A stretch of 64,000 bases of DNA from Brassica napus. Its lineage: Eukaryota > Streptophyta > Magnoliopsida > Brassicales > Brassicaceae. The DNA is taken from the NCBI RefSeq assembly GCF_020379485.1, contig NC_063452.1, positions 38,144,650 through 38,208,649 on the forward strand. Direction: 5' to 3'. Each line of letters opens with the position of its first letter. Within the stretch, counting starts at the first letter, position 1. Shown piece by piece: positions 43,908-56,338 of the stretch. The notes below the pieces were generated by a model. It made no database searches. It saw nothing but the letters and a program-made list of their open reading frames with translations, and was not told the origin of the DNA. Both the position numbers and the translations under genes were made by a program.

Positions 43908-44203
43908 CAAAATTTCTCATAATTAAATGTAGAAGAAAAACAGCTAGAACATCCCGGATAAAGCACAAAAAGTTAATTACAAAAACCGAATATATTTTAG
44001 CGTTCAATTCAATTTAGAAACCGGCGATAAGCGGCGAATCTTCTCTGTCTCCCGACATAATTCCTCTGAGTTTTCGTCTGGATTATTCGGAACTCTGTCA
44101 AGTATGCATTTTCGTTTTCGTGTCCTTTTCTTATGATCTTGATGATCTGATTCCGAGGTGTCCCTCTTTATTGTTTTCAAGGAAAACTCCCGAAAATCAG
44201 GTG

Positions 44204-47200
44204 TGTAAGCTATAAGAAGCTTAAGGAAGATTGGAGAAGAAAATAACTTTCTTATTAGACGTTTTACTATTTGCTTACAATGATGTCTAAGCTAAGATAT
44301 ATATATATATGAGTGAAGAGGGTCCTAGACATAGCCCTTTAGGGCACAGCTCAGCATGTGACAGCACATCCCATCAAGGGTTCAAAACGGTTGGATATGA
44401 TCGCTTCCTTAGTGGCAACGCCGTACAAAGGCAGTGCTTGGCGTCACATGAGTAGTAGTTTACTACCGTTGGAGGAAGGCACAGTGGACTTGATGGGCTG
44501 AGACTGATGGGCCGTTTGAGTCTTCAGACTTAGAAACCCCCTCAAACTTGTGGTGGGAGGTGCCACAACACCAAGTTTGTCTCGCAAACTGCAGAAAGGA
44601 GCTGAGCAAGGGACTTTGTAAAGATGTCTGCGAGTTGCTGAGCCGCTGGAATCTGGTTCACGACCAATGCACCCAAAGCTACCCTCTCACGAACATAATG
44701 AAAGTCGGTATCGAAATTTTTGAGCGAGTATGCAACGCAGGGTTAGCAGTCAAGTAGACAGCTGATAAGTTGTCACAGAACAGCTGAGGCGTATCAGGTA
44801 AAGAGATACCCATTTCTCCAAGAAACGACGCTAACCACTTTAATTCAGTCGCTGTTATTGACAATGTGCGGTATTCAGCTTCAGTTGATGACCGTGACAC
44901 CGTAGGATGTCGCTTTGCAGATGAGGAAATGATGTTGGAGCCAAGAAACGTACACAGACCGCCAGTGGAATGTCGTGTATCACGACACCCTGCCCAGTCG
45001 CTATCACTGAATCCGTAGAGAAGGAAACCAGTCTTTGCATTAATCGTTAGACCTAGATGAGACGTGCCTTTGAGGTAACGAAGAATGCGTCTCAGGTTAG
45101 TGAAATCTGTGACTGTCGGAGCGTGCATCTTCTGACATACGTAGTTGACAGCAAATTGGATGTCAGGTCTAGTCAAAGTGAGATACTGGAGCTTGCCTGT
45201 GAGGCTTCGGAAATACGTCGGTTGATCAAACAACTTGTCTTGACCAAAAACTCTGTCTAGTTGCAGAGGCAGAGGAGTTAAGGTTTCATCACAACCCGCC
45301 ATGCCTGCAATCTCTAGAAGATCTTTTGTATATTTCTCCTGACATAAGAACAAGCCTTCATCATAGTTGCAGAGGCAGAGGAGTTAAGGTTTCATCACAA
45401 CCCGCCATGCCTGCAATCTCTAGAAGATCTTTTGTATATTTCTCCTGACATAAGAACAAGCCTTCATCATAGGTCTTGACTTGTATTCCAAGGAAGTAGT
45501 GGACTGGTCCCATGTCTTTCATACGGAACGTGCCATTGAGAGTAACCATTAGTCTCTGGATCAGTTGCTCGTTGTTACCCGTAAGAAGCATGTCGTCCAC
45601 ATATAACAAAAGGTAGATCACATCAGAGCCATGAAGATACACAAATAAGGATGGATCACCATGAGTGCATTTGAAGCCAAACTCTATCAAGAACGTTCTA
45701 AACTTATAGAACCAAGCCCGAGGAGATTGACGAAGACCATAAATGGCTTTTCGAAGTTTACACACATGATTAGGTTTCTCTGGATCAGTGAACCCCGGAG
45801 GTTGTTTCATATACACTGTCTCTTTGAGATCACCATGAAGGAAGGCGGTTTCAACGTCAAGTTGCTTGATGTTCCAACCCTTAACTGTAGCGATGTGAAG
45901 AACGGATCTGATCGTTGCCGTACGTACCACGGGACTGTATGTTTCAATGAAGTCAACACCTTCTTCTTGCTGATTTCCTCGTGCCACTAAACGAGCTTTA
46001 CGGTTCTTCAAAGTTCCATCAGCGTTGAGCTTAGACTTGTAGATCCAGCCGCAACTTATAGGCTCTATTGTTGGATCAGGAGGTACCAAGTCCCATGTGT
46101 TTGTTATCTCCATATTCCCTTTTTCTTTTCCCATTGCAGCAGTCCAGTTCGGATCTTGTAGAGCAGCGGCAACAGATTTTGGTTCAGGAAAGGCAGATTT
46201 GACACTCAGAAGGACGTATCGCGGATTTGGTTTGCGAATTCCGTCTTTCCCTCGTGTAATCATAGGATGAACTGGAGGTGCTTCTTGAACAGGAGCTGCA
46301 GCAGGAGATAGAGGAGGAAAATCCTCATCGGAGAATAAGGAAGCAGTAGACTGTGGTGACGGCGCAGGTACCGGGGAGGGAGATAGCGGTATCTGAGGGT
46401 GTTGTTGTTGTCTCAGAGGAGCAATATACTCTTCAAGGACCACAGACTCTGCTTCAGTTACTTGATTGGTAAGAAACTCTGATTTCCAAGCTTTCAAGAG
46501 AGGGGTTCCTTCATTGTGAAGAAACGACTGATACTCTTCTAGATATGGGAGCTTTGCTTCATTGAGCAAGACATGTCTGCTTATATATACGCGAGCACTT
46601 GGAGGATGTAAGCATCTATAACCTTTGTGTTTCTCACTGTATCCTAGAAACACACAGTGCAAGCTTTTTGGATCAAATTTGTTCTTTGCGTATGGCTTAA
46701 GAAACGGGTAGCAACTGGTTCCAAACACTCGGAGAGAAGAATACACTGGTTTCTGTTTGACGAGAGCTTCATACGGACTGATGTTACTAGGGAGAACAGA
46801 AGATGGTAGCATATTGCTTAGATAAGTCGCAGTGAGGAAGGCATCTACCCAGAGTTGTTGAGGTACTTTGTTGTGAAACATCAAGGATAAGCCGAGCTCA
46901 GTCACATGTCGATGCTTCCTCTCAGCTAAACCGTTTTGCTGAGGGGTGTGAGGGAATGCATTTGATGTTTTATACCACAATCAACCAAGTATTGAGTGAG
47001 CTGGTTGCTTGTAAACTCACCGCCACCGTCGCTTTGAAAGATTTTTGTTTGAGAATCTAACTGATGTTCAACCAACTTCTTAAAACTCAAGAAAACAGAA
47101 AAAAAAATCTGATTTCAATCTCAAAGGGTACAACCAAGTATATCTTGAGAAGTGATCAACAAATACAGCATATAACCTAAACCCCTGAGTTGAAACAAAT

Positions 47201-49114
47201 GGAGAGGGCCCCCAGAGGTCACAATGAACTCTTTCTAAAGGTTTGGTAGCTACAAAATCCGAAGTTGAGAAGGGAAGACGACTAAACTTGCCAAGCTGAC
47301 ACGCCTCACAGAACTTTGAGCTTGACTTATTGAGATCTATGGCTTTATTTTGAGCGAGACGCTGGAGAACTTCTTGATGAGGATGGCCTAGCCTCATGTG
47401 CCAAACATCACCAGGTGCGGCTTGCTGTCTGTGAGAATAGAAAGCCATGAACTGCTGGTTCTCCAAAACGTAAAGATCCTTCTGTCGACTACCCTTGGTG
47501 AGAAGCTGCTTTGTCTGTTTGTCCTTCACAACAACACTATCAGAGTCGAACTCAATGGAACAAGGATAGTCAGCAGTAAGTTTGGAGACAGATAGTAAAG
47601 ACTTAGTGATCGAGGGACACACAAGAACATCATTCAAAAGAAGCTTACCTTGTAGACTAGGCAGCACTGCAGTACCAACATGTGTGATAGGGAGATAGTC
47701 ACCGTTACCCACCAAGACAGAGTCCTCTCCTCTGTATGCTTGAGTGGGCTGAAGCTGAGCAGAGTTGTTCGTGATGTGAGCCATTGCTCCCGAATCAGCA
47801 TACCACTTGTGACTTCGAGGAGGATCATGAGCGCGTGTAGCAGTCAACGCATTGTGAGGTTCCTCAGTTTGGTAAGAGTGATCGAAGCGTTTGTAACAAC
47901 GGTACGCAGGGTGACCAAACTTGTTACAGATTTGACAAGTCGGTCGAGAATCATTCGAGGAGGAGCCACGGCCAGTTCCTTGACTTATTTGTTGGTGAAA
48001 GCCTCGACCTTGAGTGGAGTAACCCCCACGACCACGAGAGCCTCCTCTGTTCTGGCCACGACCACGGTACGAGTAACCTCTTCGAGAGGAATAGAACGCT
48101 TTATGAACAGAAGCTTCAGCGGGAGGATCATACGTCTGAAGCCTGTCGTTGAAGCCGATGAGCTTAAACACCACGTCTTCAAAGTTAGGGCCAGGGAACA
48201 TATCCATCGAGCTTTCGATGACAGTTGAGATAGACTCGTATTCATGTCCAAGACCCCTCAAAACACCATATATCTTTTCTTGTTCTGACATGGGAGCTCC
48301 TATCGAGTCGAGTTGGTCACAAAGTCCCTTGATTTCGGAGAGATACTCACTGAGAGAATGTGTACCTTTCTTCGTGGACTGAATCCTACTCTGAAGCTCA
48401 AGTTTACGGAGAGGAGAGACCCGATTGTACTTCTGAGCAAGAAAGTGCCAAACTTCTTGAGAGGAGCGGAGACCATAGACAATCTTGATGGCGTCTTCAG
48501 TGAGAGATCCAAGAAGCCAAGCCATGATACGCTGGTCCGTACGAACCCATTTTGCATATTCAGGGTTTGGTATTTCTGCAACTTGATCCGCAGTTCGGAC
48601 GGTGAGAGTGGTCGGAGGAGGAGGTGTGGAGCCGTTGACGTAGCCAAGAAGAGACTGACTACTGAGAAATTGTTTGAACTGAAACTTCCAAGAGAGGTAA
48701 TTAGAGTCGTTGAGCTTGAGAGTGACGCATTGCGTGATAGTTAATGGAGCAGTAAACGGATCTCCATCCATGGTTCTGATACCATGTAAGCTATAAGAAG
48801 CTTAAGGAAGATTGGAGAAGAAGATAACTTTCTTATTAGACCTTTTACTGCTTGTTTACAATGATGTCTAAGCTAAGATATATATATGAGTGAAGAGGCT
48901 CCTAGACAGAGTCCTTTAGGGCACAGCTCAGCATGTGACAGCACATCCCATCAAGGGTTCAAAACGGTTGGATAGGATCGCTTCCTTAGCTGGCAACGCC
49001 GTACGATGGCAGTGCTTTGGCGTCACATGAGTAGTATGTTTACTACCGTTGGAGGAAGGCGCAGTGGGCTTGATGGGCTGAGACTGATGGACCGTTGGAG
49101 TCTTCAGACTTAGA
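44204..49114 (-). mobile_element. Ty1/copia retrotransposon, copy 2
   Basis: 3' LTR 44204-44536, 5' LTR 48785-49114, PBS 48771-48784, target duplication AGGTG at 44199-44203 and 49115-49119. Structure and shared lesions are as in copy 1. Confidence 0.95.
44679..48771 (-). pseudogene. copia gag-pol polyprotein, copy 2
   Basis: The frame from 48771 stays open for 563 codons through gag, zinc knuckle, protease (ADSGAMAHIT) and the integrase N-terminal half, ending at the shared T9 slip near 47109. A second long frame (46980-45361, about 539 codons) covers the integrase C-terminus (NGLAERKHRH) and RT with YVDDMLLTGNN (about 45590). It stops at the shared 106-bp duplication. RNase H resumes at 45353. 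Two homopolymer losses of copy 1 are absent here, so this copy is the better template for the element. Still non-functional. Confidence 0.92.
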
Positions 49115-49413
49115 AGGTGCTCGGTTATCTTTTGTGGCTGCTCTGTCATGCATGATGCTTTTATTTGGAATGAGAATCATCTTTACCCTCCTTAAAAAAA
49201 AAAAGAATCTTCTTATTTATTTGTTTGGATAATTTCACAGCATGATCTGTGTTTGGTGAAGTAGTCACGCCTTGATAGATCTTTCTATCCTTCAGGAGAT
49301 GAGTAAAAACCCATGTGTGATGTGTTGAGTAATGTGAGAATAAAAATCTCAAATTTTATTGGCTTCAGAATATCATATATGCAACACTCCGAACACTTGG
49401 CCTGTAATAGGGT

Positions 49414-50197
49414 ACTAGATCTCGATCCGTGCAGCCGCGCGCATTTTTGTTTTCATTTATTTTTATATAAACATTTTGTTTTCAATTCTAAATTGGTATA
49501 ATATTGTAATATATATGTGTCTATCAATTTTTAAAACAAAATAAGTTTACGGTAATAGATTGTTTCAAATTTTCACATGTATTTGTATCTTCTTCTATAT
49601 ATATATTTTCGGATTATTTTCATTATTAAAATCGTAAATATATATATAAATATTAGTACATATTGTTTTATTGTCATATTTAAAGATATTGTAACATTTC
49701 AAAAATTTAGAAAGTTTTTAACAAATTAAACTTTTTCCTTCATGGATTTATATTATCGAGTAAATAATTAAACATTTAGTTTTTTTGTTTAATGTTTAAT
49801 GTTTAAAATAAACTATATAATTTTAAAAAAAAATTCATTGGTTTAAGGTAGTAAAGATTAATCATTGTTAGATAATATGATTTTTGTTATTTAAAAAAAA
49901 ATCTTTATAATTTTAAAAATTAACATCGACAAATATTTAAATAATTAATATCTGAAGGTATAGTATTACAACATTAAATTATATCTATTTAATTTATACT
50001 ATCTATAAATCTAATTGATCATCTATTGTTTAAATCTAATTATTGATAGCCCAATAAAAATTATGGTAGACCTAAAATTTAAATGATAAGATTAGAGATT
50101 AAATGTAACATGAATTTTTAGAAATAGATCCATGAGGTCCATTTTTTAAAAAATCACATATGAATCAAGGTTGTGACTTCTGTTTTAATATATAAGA
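49414..50197 (-). mobile_element. small Helitron, copy 2
   Basis: Counterpart of 34503-35288, with the same TCTTATATATT start and GATCTAGT end; 2 bp shorter. Confidence 0.75.
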
Positions 50198-50564
50198 TTG
50201 TCAAGCCCTTTGCTTCAAATGCTCCCTCTACTAGTTACATGTGAGTTGATCTCTAAATGCCTATATTCTATTTGATGGTTCAGGAAATGGAGATCTGAGA
50301 CGTGAAGTAGTCGTTTTTTTTTAACAGGATGATTGAACAAGCAAAGCTTTCAAGGTTTGAACTGTTAGACAGGTTGCTGTAAAGGTGATTCTCATGTTTC
50401 TGCAGTGGTGTGTCAGCTGTAGGTGAGATTGGTTACAGGTTAAATTCCAAGGGTTTTTGGTCTAAATGCCCATCAGGAAAATTAGAGCTGAGGTTTCGGG
50501 AATTCTGGGTAGGATTGATTATGTTCCGAGTAAATCAGATATAGAGAAACTATACCCATATAGT

Positions 50565-51748
50565 GGGAAAATGGGCATTTTATTCCCCAACTATTTAAAA
50601 TCAGCACATTTAATATCCAAGTATTGCTTGCGCAAAATTGGACATAAAATAGTCAATTGTTAAAGTATAAACGGAAAATTAACGGCTTCGGTCCAATTTT
50701 TAACGTTGACTATTTCAAACCCAATTTTGCAAAGTCAACAATTAGTTTGGGAATAATTTTGCGCAAATAATATTTGAGTATTAAATATGCCGATTTCAAA
50801 TAGTTGGAGAATAAAAATATATATTTTTATTATGAGTTTCTAAATTAAAATATCAATCAATTTCTTAAAACTCAAGTTAAAACGATTTGTGTAATATATA
50901 AATATTGCAACAATATTACCAGTGTTAGATATAACATTCTTGTAATTTATGATCATCAATATATCGTTTTGGATCATTGTTTTAGATAAATGTATATTGT
51001 ACATAAGCTTCAATGCAAACTTTATTTAACGGTTTTAACTCTAGATTACGTAACTAAATATTACAAATATGTATCTAAAAATGAATATTAGAAGGATATA
51101 TTGGGTTCATCCAATTTGATAAATTTTATTAACTCGAACTTTAAAAAACTAATATATATTTTGATTGAAACTTATATAAATCATTATAAAAATATATATC
51201 GATGATCTTACAAACTTATTAATAAAAATAGTTTTTTTATAATAATCTCTATATAGTTGTTTATTATGATCAGTATATATATTTTAGGAAGTGTATAAGC
51301 TTTTACAAAAAAAACTATATTAATATATATATCATATATAATAAAAGCTTATACACATTGAAAAATTGTATGCGGGATAAATACAAATTTATATTCATCT
51401 TGATAAATTCTTAACTCAAATTTTAAGTAATTGATTGATATTTTGATTTAGAAACTCATAATAAAAAATATAGTTTTTTATTCCCCAACCATTTGAAATC
51501 GACAGTTTTAATATCCAAGTATTAATTGCGCAAATTATTCTCAAACTAATTGTTAAATGTGCAAAATTAAGTTTGAAACAGAGAACCGTTAAAAACTTGT
51601 TTATACTTTAATGGTTGACTATTTCATGTCTAATTTTGTGCAGTCAACAATTAATTCGGGAATATTTTTGCACAAGCAATACTTGGGTATTAAATGTGCT
51701 GATTTTAAATAGTTCGGGAATAAAATGACCATTTCCCCCCCCCCCCCC
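50565..51748. mobile_element. MULE with compound TIRs, copy 2
   Basis: Counterpart of 35655-36833; CCATATAGT duplications at 50556-50564 and 51749-51757; C16 run at the right end. Confidence 0.85.
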
Positions 51749-52849
51749 CCATATAGTACCCGGTTGGAACAGGTTCCGAGTCAGTTTCGTTACACAATTT
51801 TAAATATTTTTTATTTATATTTTATTTTATTTTTTAAAAGAACTTTAATAAGACATCGTATAGATATTTATTATATGAAATTATTTACAACATAGTTGAA
51901 GTAGTTTAAGGGTATTGCATATGTTACTTAGTTTTTTACCCAACCGGGGTTCACCTTCCAAGAGAGACAGTTCTCTATTTTTTTTTTTAACTTACTTTGG
52001 TTTAAACGGGTACCTAATTGCTTACTGAAATCAAACTGATACCAATGGATAATCATAATAATACTCGTCAGATAAATCAACTATAACCAAAACCGAACCA
52101 ATCCATTTCGGGTCAGATCCGGTTTGGATATTCAGTTTCAGTTAACAGTCAGAGGCCTCAAGAAAAATCGTAGAAGCTACCCCAAGGAAACTAGGATGAC
52201 AAAGGATAAGTGAGTTTTTGTCTAAATGGGTTTACTCCCCAAGGACCTGCGTGACAGTGTACGATAAGAAAACAACGTATATGGCTTCTTTTACATATAC
52301 AGAACTTTGGCTCTTATAGATTCAAAGAGAAATGATCTTCGGAGATTCTAGTACAATCCAAAAAGTCCCCAACACCATTATTAAACCAACCATAAAACTC
52401 TTTCGCTCTTCGATCGTCTTTTCTATTTTGTTTCTTTTGTAGCACATTTCGCTCTATTCTTACACCAATCCTTGTCCTTGTGTCATTCTCCGCTACATCC
52501 ATTCAATTTTATTTTCTTCTTCCAAAGACAGTATAACACATTAATTTAAACTAACATTGAGCTTTAACATCGCAAAGCAAATCCGGGTTTACAAACAGAA
52601 TCACCTGAATTTCGATCTATACAGAATAAATTTATGTTGTTTTTTTCCTTAAGATTTTATTCTGGTTCCGTTTAAACTCTACTTCCACTTTGGGCATCTT
52701 TAACGCAGTCGCTTACTGCAGTTTCTTATGTATTTAGGATTTAAAAAAAAAAGAAAATTAACTATTAACTTAGGAAACATTTCTTAATTAAGCTTTGGAA
52801 GAAACGTCTCTTACCTCATCTCTCTCTCCTGACTCATCTCCTCCTTCAT

Positions 52850-53008
52850 GATCCATACTCCGGCAACGAGTCTTCAACTCCAAAGAAGCAAGCTTGGTTC
52901 GATAAGAAGACAGAGGAGGGGCTTGAGGATCTCGAGGACGACAAAGATCTCGACGACGATCGCTTCCTCGAAGAATACTGGTTAGCAGAACCAATCGAAC
53001 ATTCTTAA
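52850..53008 (+). pseudogene. PDCL3/VIAF-like fragment, copy 2
   Basis: Same 52-codon fragment as 37933-38091 (KKTEEGLEDLEDDKDLDDD). The gypsy LTR starts at 53058. The stretch between the MULE and this fragment (51758-52849) mirrors 36843-37932 and shows no recognised gene. Confidence 0.6.
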
Positions 53009-53534
53009 TTTGTGTAGGAGATGGATTACATCCCTCCACAAGGCCCATCGAATAACATGCCCTAGCCCGGCAAGCTTGACCAGTTTAGTCGGCTTAAGCG
53101 GCTAAAAGTGTCGGCTCGATCCCAGAGTACTTTTAGCCGATCAGTTAAGCTGACTAAATACGCTCGGCTTATAGAGAACAGTACCAAGGCCCGCATACTC
53201 GGCCTTTAACGACAGGGCCCAAAGGACGACACGATTAGGGCATCACGGACGGATACACTATAAGAGGGGATGAGGAGACAACGAAAATGAGGACTTTTGG
53301 ACAACACACACAGAGGCGGCTAGATCTAGGGTTTCCCAATCATCTCTTTGATCATGTTGCTTAAACCTTTGATCTTGTCTCCTTATTTCCCGTCAATCTT
53401 GTAACCTCTTGTTTGATTCTAATAAAAGCGTCTTTAGTCACCCCATTCCTACGTTCATTATTCTAATCAACCGAATCCTGCACAAACAATTGGCGCCCAC
53501 CGTGGGGCCGACTAAAGTAACGTTCTAGATCTAC

Positions 53535-56338
53535 ATGGTTCAAAACGACGCCACCCTCGGCGCTCCAGGCGGCGAACCAACCCCAACGCCTGAAGCCGCG
53601 CCGCCCATCACCACAGATTTCATGAGCTCTATCATGGCTCGACTTGCTCATCAAGACGAAGTCCAAAAGACGACCAACGACCAGTTAGCTGCTCTGGTCG
53701 CGGCTCTCACAGCTCCCGACGGCCAAACAAGCCGTCCCCAGCAGATACGCCGTCGCCTCTTTAACACCAACCCGACGGCGACCGGAGGCGAACATCTCTC
53801 AGACGACTCCGAGCCTAACGAAACCCTTCTCGCCGACCACCACCCGGTAGGTTCTGATCTGGCAACCATACGCGAGCTCGCCGAGCTCAAACTCAGTTTC
53901 CAACAAATGAGCGAGAAGATCCATCAAGTAACCAGCGCGGCCCCGCAAATCGAGAGCGTCCTCGCCGCAACCTCACGCACTCCGTTTACTAGTGCTCTGA
54001 CCAGCGTCCAACTCAGAAAAATAGAAAAACTGCGCCTACCCGAGTACAAACCCGGCGGAGACCCGGTGGAACACATGACAACTTTCAACATTGCGATGGC
54101 ACGGGCTCGACTCCCAGAAGAAGAAAGGGACGCAGGCTACTGCCAACTGTTCGTCGAAACTCTCCACGAGCAAGCCCTAACCTGGTTTTCCAGTTAGAAG
54201 AAAACTCCATCGGAAGTTTCCGCGACTTGTCGGCAGCTTTTCTCAAGACTTACATTATGTTCACCAAGCGCAGCGCTACTGCCTCTAGCTTGTGAAACCT
54301 CAACCAAACCAAAGACCAGAGTCTTCGCGACTACATGGAGAAGTTCAAAACCGTAGTCTCAAGGATTGACATTCCAGACGGTATTGATGCCTTGCGGAAC
54401 ACGTTGTGGGTTCGTTCTAAATTCCGAGAGGATTTATACCAAAACCCAACTACGTCGCTCCAGGACGCTATCGCGCGATCTGACAACTTCATCAAAATGG
54501 AAGAAGATACTAACGCCATTCTCAGCAAGATGAACGCACCCAAAGCGCCAGCGGCTAAAAACGCCAACACGCGACAAGAACCGCGCCAGCATGCTCCAAC
54601 CGACAAAAACGGCCGCAAAGACGGATACATGTATGTCGTCAACGAGAACAACGTGCCGGTTTCAACTCTCGTAGTCCGCGGCGAGGGATGGAACAAGTGG
54701 GTAAGGGAGCTCGATTCGCCCGACAAACCAGTCGACACCGTTTGCACCACCCAACCTGCAGCCGGAGCCGGGTCAGCAGCGGGGTCTTCCAGGACCGTCG
54801 ATCTCACCAAGCATTGCAAATATCACGACGTCAAGGGACATGATACCACAGAATGCAAATCACTCTACGCTCATTATCTCTCGTCACTTGCGAGCGGTGA
54901 ATTTAAGTTCGAACCCTTGAAAGCTAAACCAAAGAATGGCAAGAGCTGGAGCAAGAACAAGGAAAGAAGAGCCCAGCGCAAAGCCACCGGCAAAGGTCGG
55001 CAAAACGACGCTCAACGACAAGACGACGAGGAGGAAACCCCGAAGGATAACGGTGGGGGAGACTCCTCCGCCGACGAAGAGCATCCTGCTAATCGCAGAC
55101 GCATCGAGGTTATACTCTCTCAGCAATCTTTGTCGTCCGACGACGATAACGACGATGCGCCTGTACTCGGAGATCTAAGAGACGTCCTGAAGCGGAAGTT
55201 CGAGTCCGAAAATGATAGCAGTCCCAAGCACAAAGATCTACGGACGATGCTGGACACACGGAAGTCTCGTCGTATCTCGACAAGCGACGCTAACAACAAC
55301 AAAGGGCCAATTACAGACCTCCGAGATAAACTCAACGCTGGCGCCTGCGACCTTCGCATACAGCTCAACCGTTCAAAACCAACAGACTTACGACGACAGT
55401 TGGAGCGAGCTAAAGGTCATTTTCAACCCCCAGCGCATGACACCAACATATCCACGGACCTCCGCACCTTGCTAGACTCTAAGCGAGTACAAACGGGACA
55501 GTCGCTGAATGTCATCATGGGAGGCTCCCGTCCTAGCGGAGACACTGTCCGTTCTGTAAAAGACTATCGTCGACAGGTCGCGACTTCCCAGAAGTGGCCG
55601 ACTAAACCGACAAGTCATCTTCCGATAACCTTCTCACCGGACGACGCTGAAGGAGTTCACGCTCCCCATAACGATCCCCTTCTCGTCGTCCTTGGAATTG
55701 GAGAGTATGATGTCACCAAGATCCTCATTGACACCGGAAGTTCCGTCGACCTCATCTTCCGAGGAACTCTACAGAAGATGGGAGTTGATCTTGACGACAT
55801 AAAAGCGTCTTCCAGGACATTAACCGGATTCAATGGATCCTCCGAAACTATCTTGGGAACGATCCGCCTCCCGGTACGCGCGTGTGGCGTTACTCGAACG
55901 GTTAAGTTTGCCGTTGTAAGCACAAAAGCTCCTTATCACGCTATACTCGGCACCCCTTGGCTACACTCGATGCAAGCCGTTCCTTCCACCTACCACCAGT
56001 GCGTCAAGTTCCCTGGTACGGACGGAAGGATAAAAACGCTGCGAGGGGATCAAAAGGCCGCTAGGGATCTCCTAGTCGCCACAGTCAAACTCCAACGGTC
56101 ATCTCTACCCGTTAATTCTGTGTCTCCCCCAACCTCAAAAGTCCGTTCCCAGGAAAGCGAGATTCTCGAGTTACCTATTGACGACGCCGATCAAAGTCGA
56201 ACCGTAAGGGTTGGTGCATACCTTTCTGAGGAAATGCAGCAGTCAATTCTGAACTTCCTCAGGAAGAACGTGTCTACATTCGCTTGGTCTATGGCAGACA
56301 TGAAAGGCATTGATCCGACTATAACGACCACGAGCTAA
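53535..56338 (+). pseudogene. Tat gag-protease, copy 2
   Basis: Gag starts at the first ATG after the PBS and reads 220 codons before a one-base loss near 54183. The frame is recovered by 54200, with one TGA at about 54294 in place of Trp, and is then open to 56338. The zinc-knuckle-like CKYHDVKGHDTTEC lies near 54815, a Lys/Asp/Arg-rich linker follows, and the retropepsin motif LIDTGSSVDLIF is near 55730. A further one-base loss near 56326 separates protease from RT. Gag forms particles and protease matures the polyprotein in intact relatives. Confidence 0.9.

Larger units (their letters stand above)
41442..56257. repeat. 14.82-kb duplicated segment, copy 2
   Basis: Starts on the first base after the gap. 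From 41442 to the copia LTR it is 2762 bp against 2800 bp in copy 1, with many one-base losses in short runs. The next three intervals differ by only 5, 2 and 1 bp. Order and orientation of all features equal copy 1. Confidence 0.97.

Noticed and set aside
26484..56257. Genuine recent segmental duplication
   Set aside because: Both breakpoints coincide exactly with the gap edges and indels pile up next to the gap; an unmerged contig overlap is the simpler reading, though not proven.
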